Positions 31,842 to 41,291 of a stretch of DNA of 64,000 bases are shown here, in pieces. A program made the position numbers and the translations under genes. The notes beneath the pieces are model-generated. The model was not told the DNA's origin and did no database searches. It saw only the letters and a program-made list of their open reading frames with translations. The first letter of the stretch is position 1; each line of letters begins with the position of its first letter. Origin of the DNA: a virus; IMG/VR virus record IMGVR_UViG_3300034110_001068, positions 1 through 64,000 of that record; one strand, given 5' to 3'.

Positions 31842-32347
31842 CAGCCCCCCGCTGCGGGTGGCCCGCTGTTGCCGTTGCCCGCCTGGACATTGGTGTGGAC
31901 GTGCTCGATTTGACTAACGCCGCCGGCGACCTGATCACCCGTAGAAACGATCTGTCCGGTCTGGTTGATGACCGGCGTGTCAAAGTTCACCGCGGTCGTT
32001 GCCTTGATGTTCAGCGTGGCCGTTTCGATATCGATAATCCGGCCACGCTTGAAGTGGATCTTGTCGCCTTCGTCCGTGTAGATAGCCACTTCACCCGGTT
32101 TCAGTTCCTTGATGCGGTACCGGCGGTCTGACGCCACCACGACAACAGCGTGGGAACGGTCGCCGTTGAGGAACATTGTCAGCACCTCGGCGCCCGCCAG
32201 CGGATTGCTGGTCAGCCCGTAAGGTTCGAAGTGCTCGACGTTGTCCTTCAGCTCGCCGGCGGTCATCCGCACCTGCAGCATCTGCATCATCTTACCGGCC
32301 GCCGCCAGCACAACCGTGCCGCGCGCCATCATGCTTTTCAGGCTCAT
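31841..32347 (-). CDS. Baseplate spike/assembly protein V, prophage copy
   Basis: A 168-aa gp45-type spike with DNVEHFEPYGLTSNPLAGAE and EGDKIHFKRGRIIDIETATL; HVHT near the end fits a metal-binding tip. The hub gene stop overlaps its start directly, without the REPIN seen in the tailocin. Confidence 0.9.
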   Translation of the reverse strand: MSLKSMMARGTVVLAAAGKMMQMLQVRMTAGELKDNVEHFEPYGLTSNPLAGAEVLTMFLNGDRSHAVVVVASDRRYRIKELKPGEVAIYTDEGDKIHFKRGRIIDIETATLNIKATTAVNFDTPVINQTGQIVSTGDQVAGGVSQIEHVHTNVQAGNGNSGPPAAGG

Positions 32348-33456
32348 TTTTTCGGCTCGTAGTCTGCAGGGATGAGGTATTCGAAGTTGTCGGCCTTGCC
32401 GCCCTTCTTCAACTTGCGGTCTTTGTGCGGGTCGTGCGGCTCAGGCTCGAAGCCGTCCGGAGGACCTACCTCCAACTTGGTAATCTGCCCGCTGTCGGTG
32501 AGCGCATAAGTCACCCGGGCGATGAGCATGATGCGATCGAAGCCCACAATTGGGTCGATGACCCGCACCAGCGAGTTGTGTTTCCAGAGCGCGCCGTTTG
32601 ATTGTCGCCAGCCCTGTACGGTGTAATTGGTGGTGAGGGCTTTACCCATGCGCGTGCCGCGTTCCCAGTTCGCCCGGGCCTGCGCCAGGTCGTTGGTCAT
32701 CTGCCCCGATTCCTGAATGATCATGACCCGCTTGCGGCCAACGCGCGGATCCGCCACGACCGCCGATACCTCTGCCGCCTGCTCGCCGAACTCGTCGTCG
32801 GTACCGCTCTTCTGGCCGAGCACTTGGTATTCGGAAAAGACCGCCGAGAAGTCCAGCGCGGCATCACCGGTCAGGATGTTGTTGCCTACTTCCAGCGCAT
32901 CGAATGCCCGGACCTCGCTGCCGGGCTTGGCAAGCACGGCCATGCCCTTGGCATCGTCTGTGGAGAAAACGCGGAACAGCGTCAGCAGGCGATCGATGGA
33001 TTCGAACACCGTTTCGCCGGGCTCGATCGTGTGGTCTGAAAGCTTTGCCCCTTCCGGGATCTCGCTGCGCACACGAACACCGTAAGGCGACGACAGCGCC
33101 CTGACGATCGAGAGAACGCTTTGGTTGTTCCACTGCCCCGGCTTATTGATTGCCCCGCAGTCCACCAGATCGGCGGTGAGGGAGCGGCCGCTGACGCTGG
33201 TGGTGATTTGCTGATGGTCGTAACTGATCGGCGTGGCGAACACCCAGCCAGTCAGCACAAGGTCGTCGCCGATCCTGACCTGGCACTTGGCTCCCTGCTT
33301 GATCGGCAAAGGCAACGGCTGCCCGGGCCATTTCCATGTGATGTTCAGCGTGAATGACCGCGCCTGATCCTCAAGTCCGGCGGTGATCTCTACGGATTTC
33401 CAGCCGAAGTAATCCAGACCGTCAACCGTGAGGCTGACAGCATTGACGTCTTCCAT
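32344..33456 (-). CDS. Baseplate hub protein gpP/gp44, prophage copy
   Basis: A 370-aa hub, 21 residues longer than the tailocin version because of a charged C-terminal tail (PHDPHKDRKLKKGGKADNFE). Shared motifs include LDYFGWKSVEITAGLEDQ, DDLVLTGWVF and NYTVQGWRQSNGALWKHN. Confidence 0.91.
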   Translation of the reverse strand: MEDVNAVSLTVDGLDYFGWKSVEITAGLEDQARSFTLNITWKWPGQPLPLPIKQGAKCQVRIGDDLVLTGWVFATPISYDHQQITTSVSGRSLTADLVDCGAINKPGQWNNQSVLSIVRALSSPYGVRVRSEIPEGAKLSDHTIEPGETVFESIDRLLTLFRVFSTDDAKGMAVLAKPGSEVRAFDALEVGNNILTGDAALDFSAVFSEYQVLGQKSGTDDEFGEQAAEVSAVVADPRVGRKRVMIIQESGQMTNDLAQARANWERGTRMGKALTTNYTVQGWRQSNGALWKHNSLVRVIDPIVGFDRIMLIARVTYALTDSGQITKLEVGPPDGFEPEPHDPHKDRKLKKGGKADNFEYLIPADYEPKK

Positions 33457-33459
33457 GGG

Positions 33460-34716
33460 TTACCTCTGGGCGATTTTGATCGGGCGAGCCGGGACGAACC
33501 CGGGGTGACGCAGGCGATTGCGCTGTACCACTTCGGATTCCCGCGTGGCATCACCGAAACGACGGTACGCCAGCACCAACGCCGACAGTGTTTCCGGCGG
33601 TGTGATTTCCACCAGGCGCACGCCCGACTCCGCGACGGCGGTCAGGTGTTTGACGATGGTCTGTCGCAGCGTGTTGAGCACCATGTAGTGCTCGGGATCG
33701 GCTTTCAACGACGCTTGAAAAATCGCCTCGTTGAGGTTATCGCGCAGCTCAAGCACGTCGTCAGCCACTGGCACCTCCGGGCGCACGATCGGCTGCACTG
33801 CCTGCTGCTCGACCGAAGCCACCGTGGTCGTCGAAACCGGCTGCGAGGCGACAGGCATTTCACTGATGATCAGGGCGACCTGCACCAGCAAAGCGTCCTG
33901 CACCAGGTTGGCAGTGGCTTGTGATGCAGCCGCCGCATCGACACCGCCTGAATCGCTGACGGTATTGATGCTGGCCACGGCCTCGGTCTGCTGCGTAGCG
34001 GTGGCCACCGAGTTCCTGTAGCTCGAACCAGAGTCGTCGCCTAGGTAATCATCCACCGAAAATTCGCTGAAGTAGCTGGAGAACAGCGACGACAGTGAAT
34101 CTGGCGCGTTCATCAATGATTGCACAAAGCCGGTCAGGTTGGTGAAGGCGCCGATAATGGTGGAGAACTGCTGCTGAATGACCGTGTACACGCCCGACAG
34201 GCTGTTGCGCAGACGGGCCAATCCCAGACGGGCCTGATCCACTTTGGCCATCGCCGACTTGTACCGGGCCAGCGCGGAGTCCAGCAGGCTATCGGAAGCC
34301 TTGACGACCTGCTGCTGGGTGTTGACCTTCGCTGTCGGAAACTTCAGCGGTATGTCCGGGTAGAACGTCACCGCGAACGCCGCCATGCCGCCCTGCTTGA
34401 AGTCGTGCGTCAGTTCGGCTTCACCGGCCTTGACCTGCATGCGGCCCAGCCAAGGGTGCACCAGCTCGCCGGCGCCCGGCGTCTGCACGGCTTCCATGAA
34501 TTTATCGCGGCGCTCGAAGCAGTCATCACCGATGATCCAGCAAACCAGCCGGTGAATCTGCGCCTGTTTGCCCATTTGCTCGGCATAGGGCTCGTCGCGC
34601 TGCGGAAACTCGTGCAGCTGCACTTTCATGCCGACCGGCACCGAAGCCTGTGGGATCAGAAAACTGATCCCCCGGAACGACGCCGGCAGCATTTGATCAC
34701 GCCATGTCTGATCCAT
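33460..34716 (-). CDS. DNA circularization protein / gpN-like, prophage copy
   Basis: A 418-aa protein with DQMLPASFRGISFLIPQASV and ELVHPWLGRMQVKAGEAELT. The C-terminal block ALVLAYRRFGDATRESEVVQ is near-identical in the tailocin protein. It ends 3 bp before the hub start and begins one base before the tape measure stop. Confidence 0.87.
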   Translation of the reverse strand: MDQTWRDQMLPASFRGISFLIPQASVPVGMKVQLHEFPQRDEPYAEQMGKQAQIHRLVCWIIGDDCFERRDKFMEAVQTPGAGELVHPWLGRMQVKAGEAELTHDFKQGGMAAFAVTFYPDIPLKFPTAKVNTQQQVVKASDSLLDSALARYKSAMAKVDQARLGLARLRNSLSGVYTVIQQQFSTIIGAFTNLTGFVQSLMNAPDSLSSLFSSYFSEFSVDDYLGDDSGSSYRNSVATATQQTEAVASINTVSDSGGVDAAAASQATANLVQDALLVQVALIISEMPVASQPVSTTTVASVEQQAVQPIVRPEVPVADDVLELRDNLNEAIFQASLKADPEHYMVLNTLRQTIVKHLTAVAESGVRLVEITPPETLSALVLAYRRFGDATRESEVVQRNRLRHPGFVPARPIKIAQR

Positions 34717-36789
34717 TTATGGCCTCATCACACCCACGGTGCGGGTGCCTACGTTGGGCTTGATGTTCAGCCCCGGCTGATTGGTTTGTGGCTTGTCGAC
34801 TTGAAGGCCCGGCGGCGGATTCTCGAAACGCATCACCAGCTCGCCCTGCAGCTTTGGCTGACTGGCGGCCATGGCGTTCTGAACGAGCGAGTCCCCTTGC
34901 GGCGACCAGCGCTCACCCTCCGGCCGCGGCCGCAGTAATGTGCCGTCGCCGTTGCCAGCCCGCGCGGGAGCCACCTGCATGGTCAGGTTGTTGACGGCAT
35001 CGGTGGCGTTGTTCACCGCCCCGTCCATGCCCGCCTCGCCCACCATGCCGAATGCGCCCATGATCGATTTCACCCACCCGCTGATCTTGTCCCAGGCATC
35101 CTTGAACCACTTCAGCGCCGGCTCCCAGTTTGCAATCAGGGCGCCGGCGGCCATGGCGATCAGGCTGGCAATCAGGATGAAGGGGTTGGCTTTCGCCACC
35201 AGGTTGAATATCCGGGTCGCTACCGTTGCCGCCAGCACCGCCCCCCGCACCACGACGAGCGTCGCGCTGAAGATTTTCCCGGCGACAGTTGCTGCCAGCA
35301 TGGCAACGCGCATCGCAAGGAACCCGGCAGCCGCGCCCATCAGACTCTTGGCCAGAACCGGGCTGGTCTGGGTGAACTTGTCCCACGCCAATTGTGCGCG
35401 CTGGGCGACTGCCTTGATCAGGTTCCAGAGTGCCGAGAAGAACGGCGCCACCTTCTGCCAGTTCGCGATGAGCAGGCCAGCCGCCAGCGCGAGCCCGCGG
35501 ATGATCAAGCCGACGGGAGATATTTTCGTCGCCGTATCGAACAGCTTCATCGCAACGATTGCGCCCATCACACCCAATTTCAAAACACCAAAGGCCAATC
35601 CTGCACCCAAGATCCCTTTCACCAACCCAGGGTTCGCCGCAGCGAACTCAGATATCTGGCTGACGATCGGTCCCATCAGCGTCATGATTTCATTGAGAGG
35701 TGGCAGAAGTGCATTGCCGATCTCAATGCCCAGACGCGTCACGCGGTTGCGCATCAACTGCATGGCATTCGCCGTGGTCGCCGACCGGGCCTCGTATTCC
35801 TTGCTCATCGAGCCGGCGAATTTGGTGCTTGCCGAAACGTCGCCGAAACTCTTTTTCAGCAAATCAAGATTCGTCAGAAGCGGAGCAATTGCCGTAACCG
35901 ATTCAGATCCGAACAGTTGCGTCAGCAGTCCGGCCTGTTTCTCAGGGGCAACTTTTGCGACGCGCTGGAGGACATCAATCATCGTTCCTTCGGCATCTTT
36001 CTGCATGCCTTCGGAAACCTTCTGCACGTCCAGGCGCAGCGACTTGAACGCCTGAGTTTGCTCCTTAGTAGCCGCTTTGCCTTTGGTCAGCGCCAGCATG
36101 AAGTTCTTCAGGCCGGTGGCGGCCACCTCACTCGGTACGCCCACACCGGCAAGCGTTGCGCCCATCGCGGCGATTTGCCCAGACGCCAAGCCAGCGATTT
36201 TACCAAGAGGGCCAATGCGGGTGACGATATCGGCAATCTGCGCCGCAGAGGATGGGCCGGTGTTGCTCAGGTAGTTAATCTGGTCAGCCAGTTTTACAAC
36301 CTCTGGCTGAGTGAGTTTGAAAGACGTTCGCCACTTGGCCATCATCTCGCCGGACTGCTCAGCGGTCTGGTCAAAAGCGATACCCATCTTCACGGCGTCT
36401 TCAGCAAACTGGCGCAACTCGCCAGCGGCGAAACCAGCCTGCCCACCGGCGGCGACGATCGCAGCGATGCCGCTGGCCGCCATTGGCATCTTCTCGGACA
36501 GATCGAGCACGTCCTTGCCCATCGCCTTGAACTGCTCCGGCGTGGCGAAATCGACCACCTTCTTCACATCGGCCATGGACGACTCGAATTCGATCGCTGC
36601 CTTGGTTCCCGCCACGAACGGGGCAGCGAATGCCCCACCCTGCAACACATCTTGGAAACTGATCTTGCCGAGGCCCGAGCTTTCCATTTGCTTGCGAAAG
36701 CCTGCGACCTTTTTCCGGATGCCGCCCAGCATCGGCGACAGCTTGTCGACGCCGGTGATCAACGCCTTGAGCTGGAATTTATCCGCCAT
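34717..36789 (-). CDS. Prophage tape measure protein (TP901 core type)
   Basis: A 690-aa tape measure. Residues of about 60-350 are a TP901-type core (FESSMADVKKVVDFATPEQF, LANQINYLSNTG-like segment, GLKNFMLALTKGKAATKEQ). Hydrophobic helices follow (LAMRVAMLAATVAGKIF, NPFILIASLIAMAAGAL), with the module NWQKVAPFFSALWNLIKAV shared with the tailocin. The ATG overlaps the chaperone extension stop. The extra 177 residues relative to the tailocin protein predict a longer tail. Confidence 0.92.
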   Translation of the reverse strand: MADKFQLKALITGVDKLSPMLGGIRKKVAGFRKQMESSGLGKISFQDVLQGGAFAAPFVAGTKAAIEFESSMADVKKVVDFATPEQFKAMGKDVLDLSEKMPMAASGIAAIVAAGGQAGFAAGELRQFAEDAVKMGIAFDQTAEQSGEMMAKWRTSFKLTQPEVVKLADQINYLSNTGPSSAAQIADIVTRIGPLGKIAGLASGQIAAMGATLAGVGVPSEVAATGLKNFMLALTKGKAATKEQTQAFKSLRLDVQKVSEGMQKDAEGTMIDVLQRVAKVAPEKQAGLLTQLFGSESVTAIAPLLTNLDLLKKSFGDVSASTKFAGSMSKEYEARSATTANAMQLMRNRVTRLGIEIGNALLPPLNEIMTLMGPIVSQISEFAAANPGLVKGILGAGLAFGVLKLGVMGAIVAMKLFDTATKISPVGLIIRGLALAAGLLIANWQKVAPFFSALWNLIKAVAQRAQLAWDKFTQTSPVLAKSLMGAAAGFLAMRVAMLAATVAGKIFSATLVVVRGAVLAATVATRIFNLVAKANPFILIASLIAMAAGALIANWEPALKWFKDAWDKISGWVKSIMGAFGMVGEAGMDGAVNNATDAVNNLTMQVAPARAGNGDGTLLRPRPEGERWSPQGDSLVQNAMAASQPKLQGELVMRFENPPPGLQVDKPQTNQPGLNIKPNVGTRTVGVMRP

Positions 36790-36959
36790 CACTGCACCTG
36801 CTGGAGATTATTGATCCGTTGCGCGTGCTCCATGGATTCGCGGAGCACGTCGAGCGGGCGAGCCAACATCAGTTCCGGATCCGTTTTCCAGAACCACGCC
36901 AGGTCATAAGCAACGGCGATCAGGTCGTGGATGGAGTCGACGCCGCACTCATGAAAAAA
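36789..36959 (-). CDS. Frameshift extension of the tail assembly chaperone, prophage copy
   Basis: A -1 shift at T_TTT_TTC (36953-36959, reverse strand) joins the chaperone to a frame reading HECGVDSIHDLIAVAYDLAW and continuing to the stop at 36789, which overlaps the tape measure ATG. Heptamer and downstream frame are the same as in the tailocin. Confidence 0.85.
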   Translation of the reverse strand, partial: FFHECGVDSIHDLIAVAYDLAWFWKTDPELMLARPLDVLRESMEHAQRINNLQQVQ

Positions 36960-37213
36960 CTGGCCACCGCCCAGCTCAGCGAGTTCAAATCAGCCAGATC
37001 CAGCTGGTTGACCGACGACGGCGGAATGCCGGCGCAGACGGCGATGTATTTCGCGGCCACGTCCATGTCCAGGCTGACTTCTTCGTTTTTGTCGATCTTG
37101 TACGGCAGCGCCTTGATGGCCCGCACTTCCTGCACCGTCGGACGGCGCATGGTCAGCTCGGTCAGCGGCTCCCCGTGAGCCTCGATTGCAACCTGTAATT
37201 TTACTGCGCTCAT
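36920..37213 (-). CDS. Tail assembly chaperone, Mu gp41-like, prophage copy
   Basis: A 97-aa protein; MSAVKLQVAIEAHGEPLTEL and IKALPYKIDKNEEVSLDMDV are almost identical to the tailocin protein at 9686-9982. The 3' end carries the slippery site. Confidence 0.88.
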   Translation of the reverse strand: MSAVKLQVAIEAHGEPLTELTMRRPTVQEVRAIKALPYKIDKNEEVSLDMDVAAKYIAVCAGIPPSSVNQLDLADLNSLSWAVASFFMSAASTPSTT

Positions 37214-37557
37214 TGCCAGCTCCCTTTCACGCCGTCGAATTGCAGTTCAGTGGTACCGTCTTCGCCTTTATAAGAAGGCTCGTCGACGAGGTAACCGCCG
37301 GAAAGCACGTAGACCTTTCCGTTTGCGAATTCACAGGTCACCGTCATATCCCGGCCATTCACGAGTTTTTTCAAGGGGAACCCCTGCGGAACGAGAGACG
37401 TCACCTTCAAATAAGGTGGCAGCTCTTCCTCCTTGTAGAACCCCGGCCAAACGGTCTCGCGCTTGACCTCCATCAATGGCGCCTCCGCGCCCCCGGTGAT
37501 GGTCAGCTGTTCACCGTCAACTTTGACGTAAACGGTGCCGGCTACTTTTTCGCCCAT
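37210..37557 (-). CDS. Tail tube protein, prophage copy
   Basis: A 115-aa tube subunit (MGEKVAGTVYVKVDGEQLTI, DMTVTCEFANGKVYVLSGGY). Same length as the tailocin tube, about two-thirds identical by eye. Confidence 0.92.
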   Translation of the reverse strand: MGEKVAGTVYVKVDGEQLTITGGAEAPLMEVKRETVWPGFYKEEELPPYLKVTSLVPQGFPLKKLVNGRDMTVTCEFANGKVYVLSGGYLVDEPSYKGEDGTTELQFDGVKGSWQ

Positions 37558-37580
37558 GGTCTTTGTCTCCAGAATGAAAA

Positions 37581-37599
37581 AGCCCGCACAGGGCGGGCT
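37581..37599 (-). terminator. Hairpin between sheath and tube genes, prophage copy
   Basis: AGCCCGC-N5-GCGGGCT with a short U-run on the minus strand, at the same place as 10350-10368 though the stem sequence differs. Probably a partial terminator or RNA stabiliser. Confidence 0.6.
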
Positions 37600-37616
37600 G
37601 GGTGTTCAGTTGAGCG

Positions 37617-39113
37617 TTACGCCGCTTCGTCGTACTGGAGGCGGAACTGATTGAGCAGCGCGAAGATGCGCAGGCCGTTGATGTAGTCAGGCGGGAACAG
37701 CACGTTGACCCGGCTCGGATCGTTGATATCGCGCTCAACTACCAGATGCTCGGCGAACAGATCAGCGTTTTCCACATGACCTTCCAGCTCGAGCTTGGCG
37801 TACTGGGCAATGAGTTCGCCGCGGATGGTCGCCGGGGTGACGATCGGTTGGCCGGCGCCGAAGCGGGTGCCGTCGCTCGCCAGCTTGTGCCGACCGTACT
37901 TGCTGGTAATCACACTCTGCATGCGCCGGACGATGAACGCCGACTGGTGCATGGTCTCGCTGTCCAAGTACGAATTGTCGGCCTGTCCGTACGCGTTTTT
38001 CTGATAGGTGGTGATCGAGCGCTGGATGCGCACGTAACCGCCTTCGTAGTACGCAGTGGCAATGCCGTAGTTCAGCAGCGACTGGCGCTCGGTCAGCGTG
38101 AAGCGGTCACTGGCTGGAGCCGGATCGACACCTGGCATGCTGCCGCTTTGCGTTGGACGGCTAGCATCGGCAGAGATGAACACCGCCGTGCGGGCCGCGA
38201 GCGATGCCGCCACCACCCATACCGGTTGAGGCACGCCGGGTTCGACGCCCTGAATGGTCATGTGTTGATCGTTGCGCACCTGCCCGGCGGCCACCAGCGT
38301 GCCGATGGTGCCGCGCTTGGCGGTGTACACATGGCCGAACAACTGTTTCGCCCAGCTCCAGCGGCCAGTGTTGTCGTCCATCGCATCCTTCCAGGCGTTC
38401 AGCGTGGTCGTGTCCGACCAAGGCTGGCACAGGAATTCGAAGGGCTCATCACCCAGCGCGGCGATCGCATCGACAACATCCGGCGCGCCGGCGCCCGCGG
38501 TCATCGCAGTGGTGACCACGGTCAGGCCTGCCGGCGTGGATTCGCCGTTGGACTTGCCGAGGCGGTTCATCTGAATGCTGATGTCGTTTCCGCTTTCGCC
38601 TGTCCACTTGCAGGTCAGCGTCACCACGCCGACAGCCGCCGTAGCGGTGACGGGCAGATCCGGCGTCGCGTTGATCTTCACGGCCAAGGCAGCGGCAGCA
38701 ATCGTAGGGGTTGCCGCCGATGCAACCACCGACTGGACGCGCACGCCGCCGATGTACAGGTTCAGCAGCCCGGCCTCGGTAGCAGCACCGGTGATGGTGA
38801 TGGTTGCCGAAGCGGATTCGCCGGTTTCATTCTGCAGCGGCAGACACCAGACCTCGCCAATCGGATCGACTTTGCGCCAGGTCTCGTACATCGCGGCGAG
38901 CATCGAGCCTTGGCCGGCAATGCTCTTGGCGATCGCGAGGCTGGAGACCAGTACCAGCTTGCCGATGTTTTCGCTCTCGGCGTCGTCATTGACCTGCGCA
39001 ACGATGAGACGGCGCATCGCGCTCGAAGCGCTGTTTGCCGCCGAGCTATCCATCTCCGCATAGAACAGCGGCACTCGGATATCGGCGGGAATGTTGCTGA
39101 ATCCGATGGCCAT
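37617..39113 (-). CDS. Contractile tail sheath protein, prophage copy
   Basis: A 498-aa sheath. About the last 200 residues (from FTLTERQSLLNYGIATAYYE) are virtually identical to the tailocin sheath, and the first 60 nearly so. Residues of about 90-200 differ most, suggesting an exposed domain or past recombination. Confidence 0.95.
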   Translation of the reverse strand: MAIGFSNIPADIRVPLFYAEMDSSAANSASSAMRRLIVAQVNDDAESENIGKLVLVSSLAIAKSIAGQGSMLAAMYETWRKVDPIGEVWCLPLQNETGESASATITITGAATEAGLLNLYIGGVRVQSVVASAATPTIAAAALAVKINATPDLPVTATAAVGVVTLTCKWTGESGNDISIQMNRLGKSNGESTPAGLTVVTTAMTAGAGAPDVVDAIAALGDEPFEFLCQPWSDTTTLNAWKDAMDDNTGRWSWAKQLFGHVYTAKRGTIGTLVAAGQVRNDQHMTIQGVEPGVPQPVWVVAASLAARTAVFISADASRPTQSGSMPGVDPAPASDRFTLTERQSLLNYGIATAYYEGGYVRIQRSITTYQKNAYGQADNSYLDSETMHQSAFIVRRMQSVITSKYGRHKLASDGTRFGAGQPIVTPATIRGELIAQYAKLELEGHVENADLFAEHLVVERDINDPSRVNVLFPPDYINGLRIFALLNQFRLQYDEAA

Positions 39114-39319
39114 TATTTGCCTTCCTCGATCAGCGCCGTTTTGCCGGCTTTGGTGGATGGGGTTTCGACATTTTTGGTTCTGACATCTCCGTCAGCGAGG
39201 CGGCGACGCCACCAGGCGTTGTCGGGGACTTCCCGACCTTCAACGGGCAACAGGTCGCCAGCCTCCGGATCGGGCACAGAGCGGCCAGCGGCCGGCACCA
39301 CAGTGATGCGCTTGGTCAT
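39113..39319 (-). CDS. DUF2635 small tail protein, prophage copy
   Basis: A 68-aa protein, MTKRITVVPAAGRSVPDPEA and DNAWWRRRLADGDVRTKN, eight residues longer at the C-terminus than the tailocin copy. It overlaps the sheath start by one base. Confidence 0.87.
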   Translation of the reverse strand: MTKRITVVPAAGRSVPDPEAGDLLPVEGREVPDNAWWRRRLADGDVRTKNVETPSTKAGKTALIEEGK

Positions 39320-39906
39320 GGTGTTACGTCTCCAGTGAATGCAACTTCAATGCGCCCGTCAGGGCCAGGTCGTTTCAGGTTCGGATCTGCTGGGTCGATG
39401 CAGTCCATGTTGATGGTCGCGCCGGTGAACACCGGCAAGCCGTCGAGCTCCCACTCCTGCCATGTCTCTGGCGGCTGGTCGGGGCGATTTCGGCCGAGCT
39501 GGAATTCGGAGAAGAAGGTGAACTGGTAAACCACCCGCGCCCGACTGATATGCAGCAGGGCGCCCTTCCCGTATTCGATTCGTGTGTACTCAGGCCCTGG
39601 CTTCCAGCCAACAAGAGCGCGCCAGAGTTCAGCGCGGATGTCGTGCAACAGATCGTTGTCCGCCTGGCCACGCTCATCCGATGTCTTCAACACGATCACT
39701 ACATTGAACTGGTCGGTGATATCCTGAATGACCATGTTCTGGGCCCTGCTCGGGCTGGCAGCGTCGGCCGTGGCGATCACATAAGCGGCCGGCAGTTCAA
39801 GCTGGGCGCTGTCGACGACTGAGTCCCAGTCGATGCCGCCCGCAATTCGACCGGCAAAGGTCGGGCACGTCAGCCGCAGATGGGCAACGATAGGATTCAG
39901 TTTCAT
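39316..39906 (-). CDS. Mu gp37-like tail protein, prophage copy
   Basis: A 196-aa protein from ATG 39904-39906 (MKLNPIVAHLRLTCPTFAGR), with RAELWRALVGWKPGPEYTRI and CIDPADPNLKRPGPDGRIEV. It joins the tail module to the head-completion genes, the point where the tailocin homology ends. Confidence 0.82.
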   Translation of the reverse strand: MKLNPIVAHLRLTCPTFAGRIAGGIDWDSVVDSAQLELPAAYVIATADAASPSRAQNMVIQDITDQFNVVIVLKTSDERGQADNDLLHDIRAELWRALVGWKPGPEYTRIEYGKGALLHISRARVVYQFTFFSEFQLGRNRPDQPPETWQEWELDGLPVFTGATINMDCIDPADPNLKRPGPDGRIEVAFTGDVTP

Positions 39907-39926
39907 GCGGGTGTCCGGTGCAGCGA

Positions 39927-40448
39927 TCAGCCCAGCGCGTTTGCGAATGCGGTAGAGAGGATCGATTGAACTTGCGAAGCCGAGTCCTGCAGAGCGTCGG
40001 CCATGTAGTTGTCGCGTGGCTTGATGCGCCATTCGCCGGCAGCACGCTCAGCTACCGCGGCGGCACGGGCACCAGCAGCCCGCCGGTTTGATTTACCTCG
40101 GCCCTGGCCGGGTGCGAGCTTTCCGAGCTTGCGGCCCTTCTTCACACCGTAGTGCAGATAAACCGGGTAGAAATCTTCCATGGCGGAAGTCTTGGTCGGC
40201 GAGACGCGAACCAGAAAACCAGACTTCGACACCTTGAAAATCACCGACTCAACCGTGCGCCCGGTCCGGCTGGTGGGGTAACCGTCTTGCCCGCCCCCCA
40301 AAACAAGGTTCATTTGGGCCCGCTGCGCTACCAACAAGCCGGCCTTGCGCATGCCGGCGCGGATCTTCCGCTTATCGAAAGCGTCGCGCTGGAAATTGTC
40401 GAAGCCTTCGAAGTGAAGATAGCCTTCAACCGATGCTGAGTTAGCCAT
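39927..40448 (-). CDS. HK97 gp10-like head-tail connector
   Basis: A 173-aa protein starting MANSASVEGYLHFEGFDNFQ behind GGAGG. The RAGMRKAGLLVAQRAQMNL, FYPVYLHYGVKKGRKLGK and basic middle fit the HK97 gp10 / minor tail-joining family. It overlaps the preceding gene by 8 nt. No counterpart exists in the tailocin. Confidence 0.75.
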   Translation of the reverse strand: MANSASVEGYLHFEGFDNFQRDAFDKRKIRAGMRKAGLLVAQRAQMNLVLGGGQDGYPTSRTGRTVESVIFKVSKSGFLVRVSPTKTSAMEDFYPVYLHYGVKKGRKLGKLAPGQGRGKSNRRAAGARAAAVAERAAGEWRIKPRDNYMADALQDSASQVQSILSTAFANALG

Positions 40449-40803
40449 AAATACCTCCACCTGAGTGGATCAGGCCGAGCTCTTCGACTTCCAGCACAAC
40501 GAATCGGCCACGGCCGTTCATGTCGAAGCCGCGTTTCACCCGATACAGAGTTTGCTGATGGACTACTTCGTAGGCCGTCGTGATGCCAGTGCGAAAGCGG
40601 AGGAATATCCGGTGGGTGATCTTGTTGTCGGTCTGTGCGCTGTCTGTGTAGACGGCCGAACCGACAGGCTCAATTTTTGCCCATCGCGGATTGAGCTCCG
40701 AGAACAGGGACTCCAAGCCCATGTCAGCAGAGGGGGCATCACCTCGGCGGCGCAGCGTGACGTGCTTGTTGAGCTCGCCAGCGCCAGGTTCGCGATATGC
40801 CAT
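40441..40803 (-). CDS. Head-tail adaptor (head closure protein, gp16/SPP1-like)
   Basis: A 120-aa protein (AGELNKHVTLRRRGDAPSAD, KITHRIFLRFRTGITTAYEV) of the phage head-tail joining / stopper family that closes the portal after packaging. Directly adjacent to the gp6-like gene. Confidence 0.82.
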   Translation of the reverse strand: MAYREPGAGELNKHVTLRRRGDAPSADMGLESLFSELNPRWAKIEPVGSAVYTDSAQTDNKITHRIFLRFRTGITTAYEVVHQQTLYRVKRGFDMNGRGRFVVLEVEELGLIHSGGGIYG

Positions 40804-41289
40804 TCAAACCCCCAGACCTACCCGGTACGGGAAAAGCAGCGAACGCGATCCATGCGGCAATTCAATAACCGACGAGGTGTTGATACCAGTCACGGTATCT
40901 TCCCGGTTCGCCCACAAATGACCTAGCGTCAGAAGGCAGGCAGCAGTAATTGACTTATTGAGAACAATCCCTCGAGAAATCATTGCCACGTTGCGCAACG
41001 ACTCCTTATAACGGCACTGCGCGTCGCGCTCGGCCATCAGGCGATCGTCAAAATTATCGATCAACGAAGCCTCCGAGAGTGCCGAGTCGAGAACAACCCG
41101 ACATTCCGATCTCAGGGTGATGACAGTTGTCAGAGCCGCCCACAGTGCCGTCCCATCAACATAGAGCTTGCGATTCAAATACTGCTCGGCCGCATCCTCA
41201 GCAGCGTCCAGTTTTGACTGGACATCATCCACACCCTCGGACTCCGCACGCAAATGCTTCATCGCCAGTTCGATGTCGATCACGCTCAT
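40804..41289 (-). CDS. Head-tail connector (HK97 gp6-like adaptor)
   Basis: A 161-aa helical protein (DIELAMKHLRAESEGVDDVQ, AAEDAAEQYLNRKLYVDGTA) typical of the gp6 adaptor ring under the portal. Its C-terminus SLLFPYRVGLGV is shared by family members. Confidence 0.83.
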   Translation of the reverse strand: MSVIDIELAMKHLRAESEGVDDVQSKLDAAEDAAEQYLNRKLYVDGTALWAALTTVITLRSECRVVLDSALSEASLIDNFDDRLMAERDAQCRYKESLRNVAMISRGIVLNKSITAACLLTLGHLWANREDTVTGINTSSVIELPHGSRSLLFPYRVGLGV

Positions 41290-41291
41290 GC

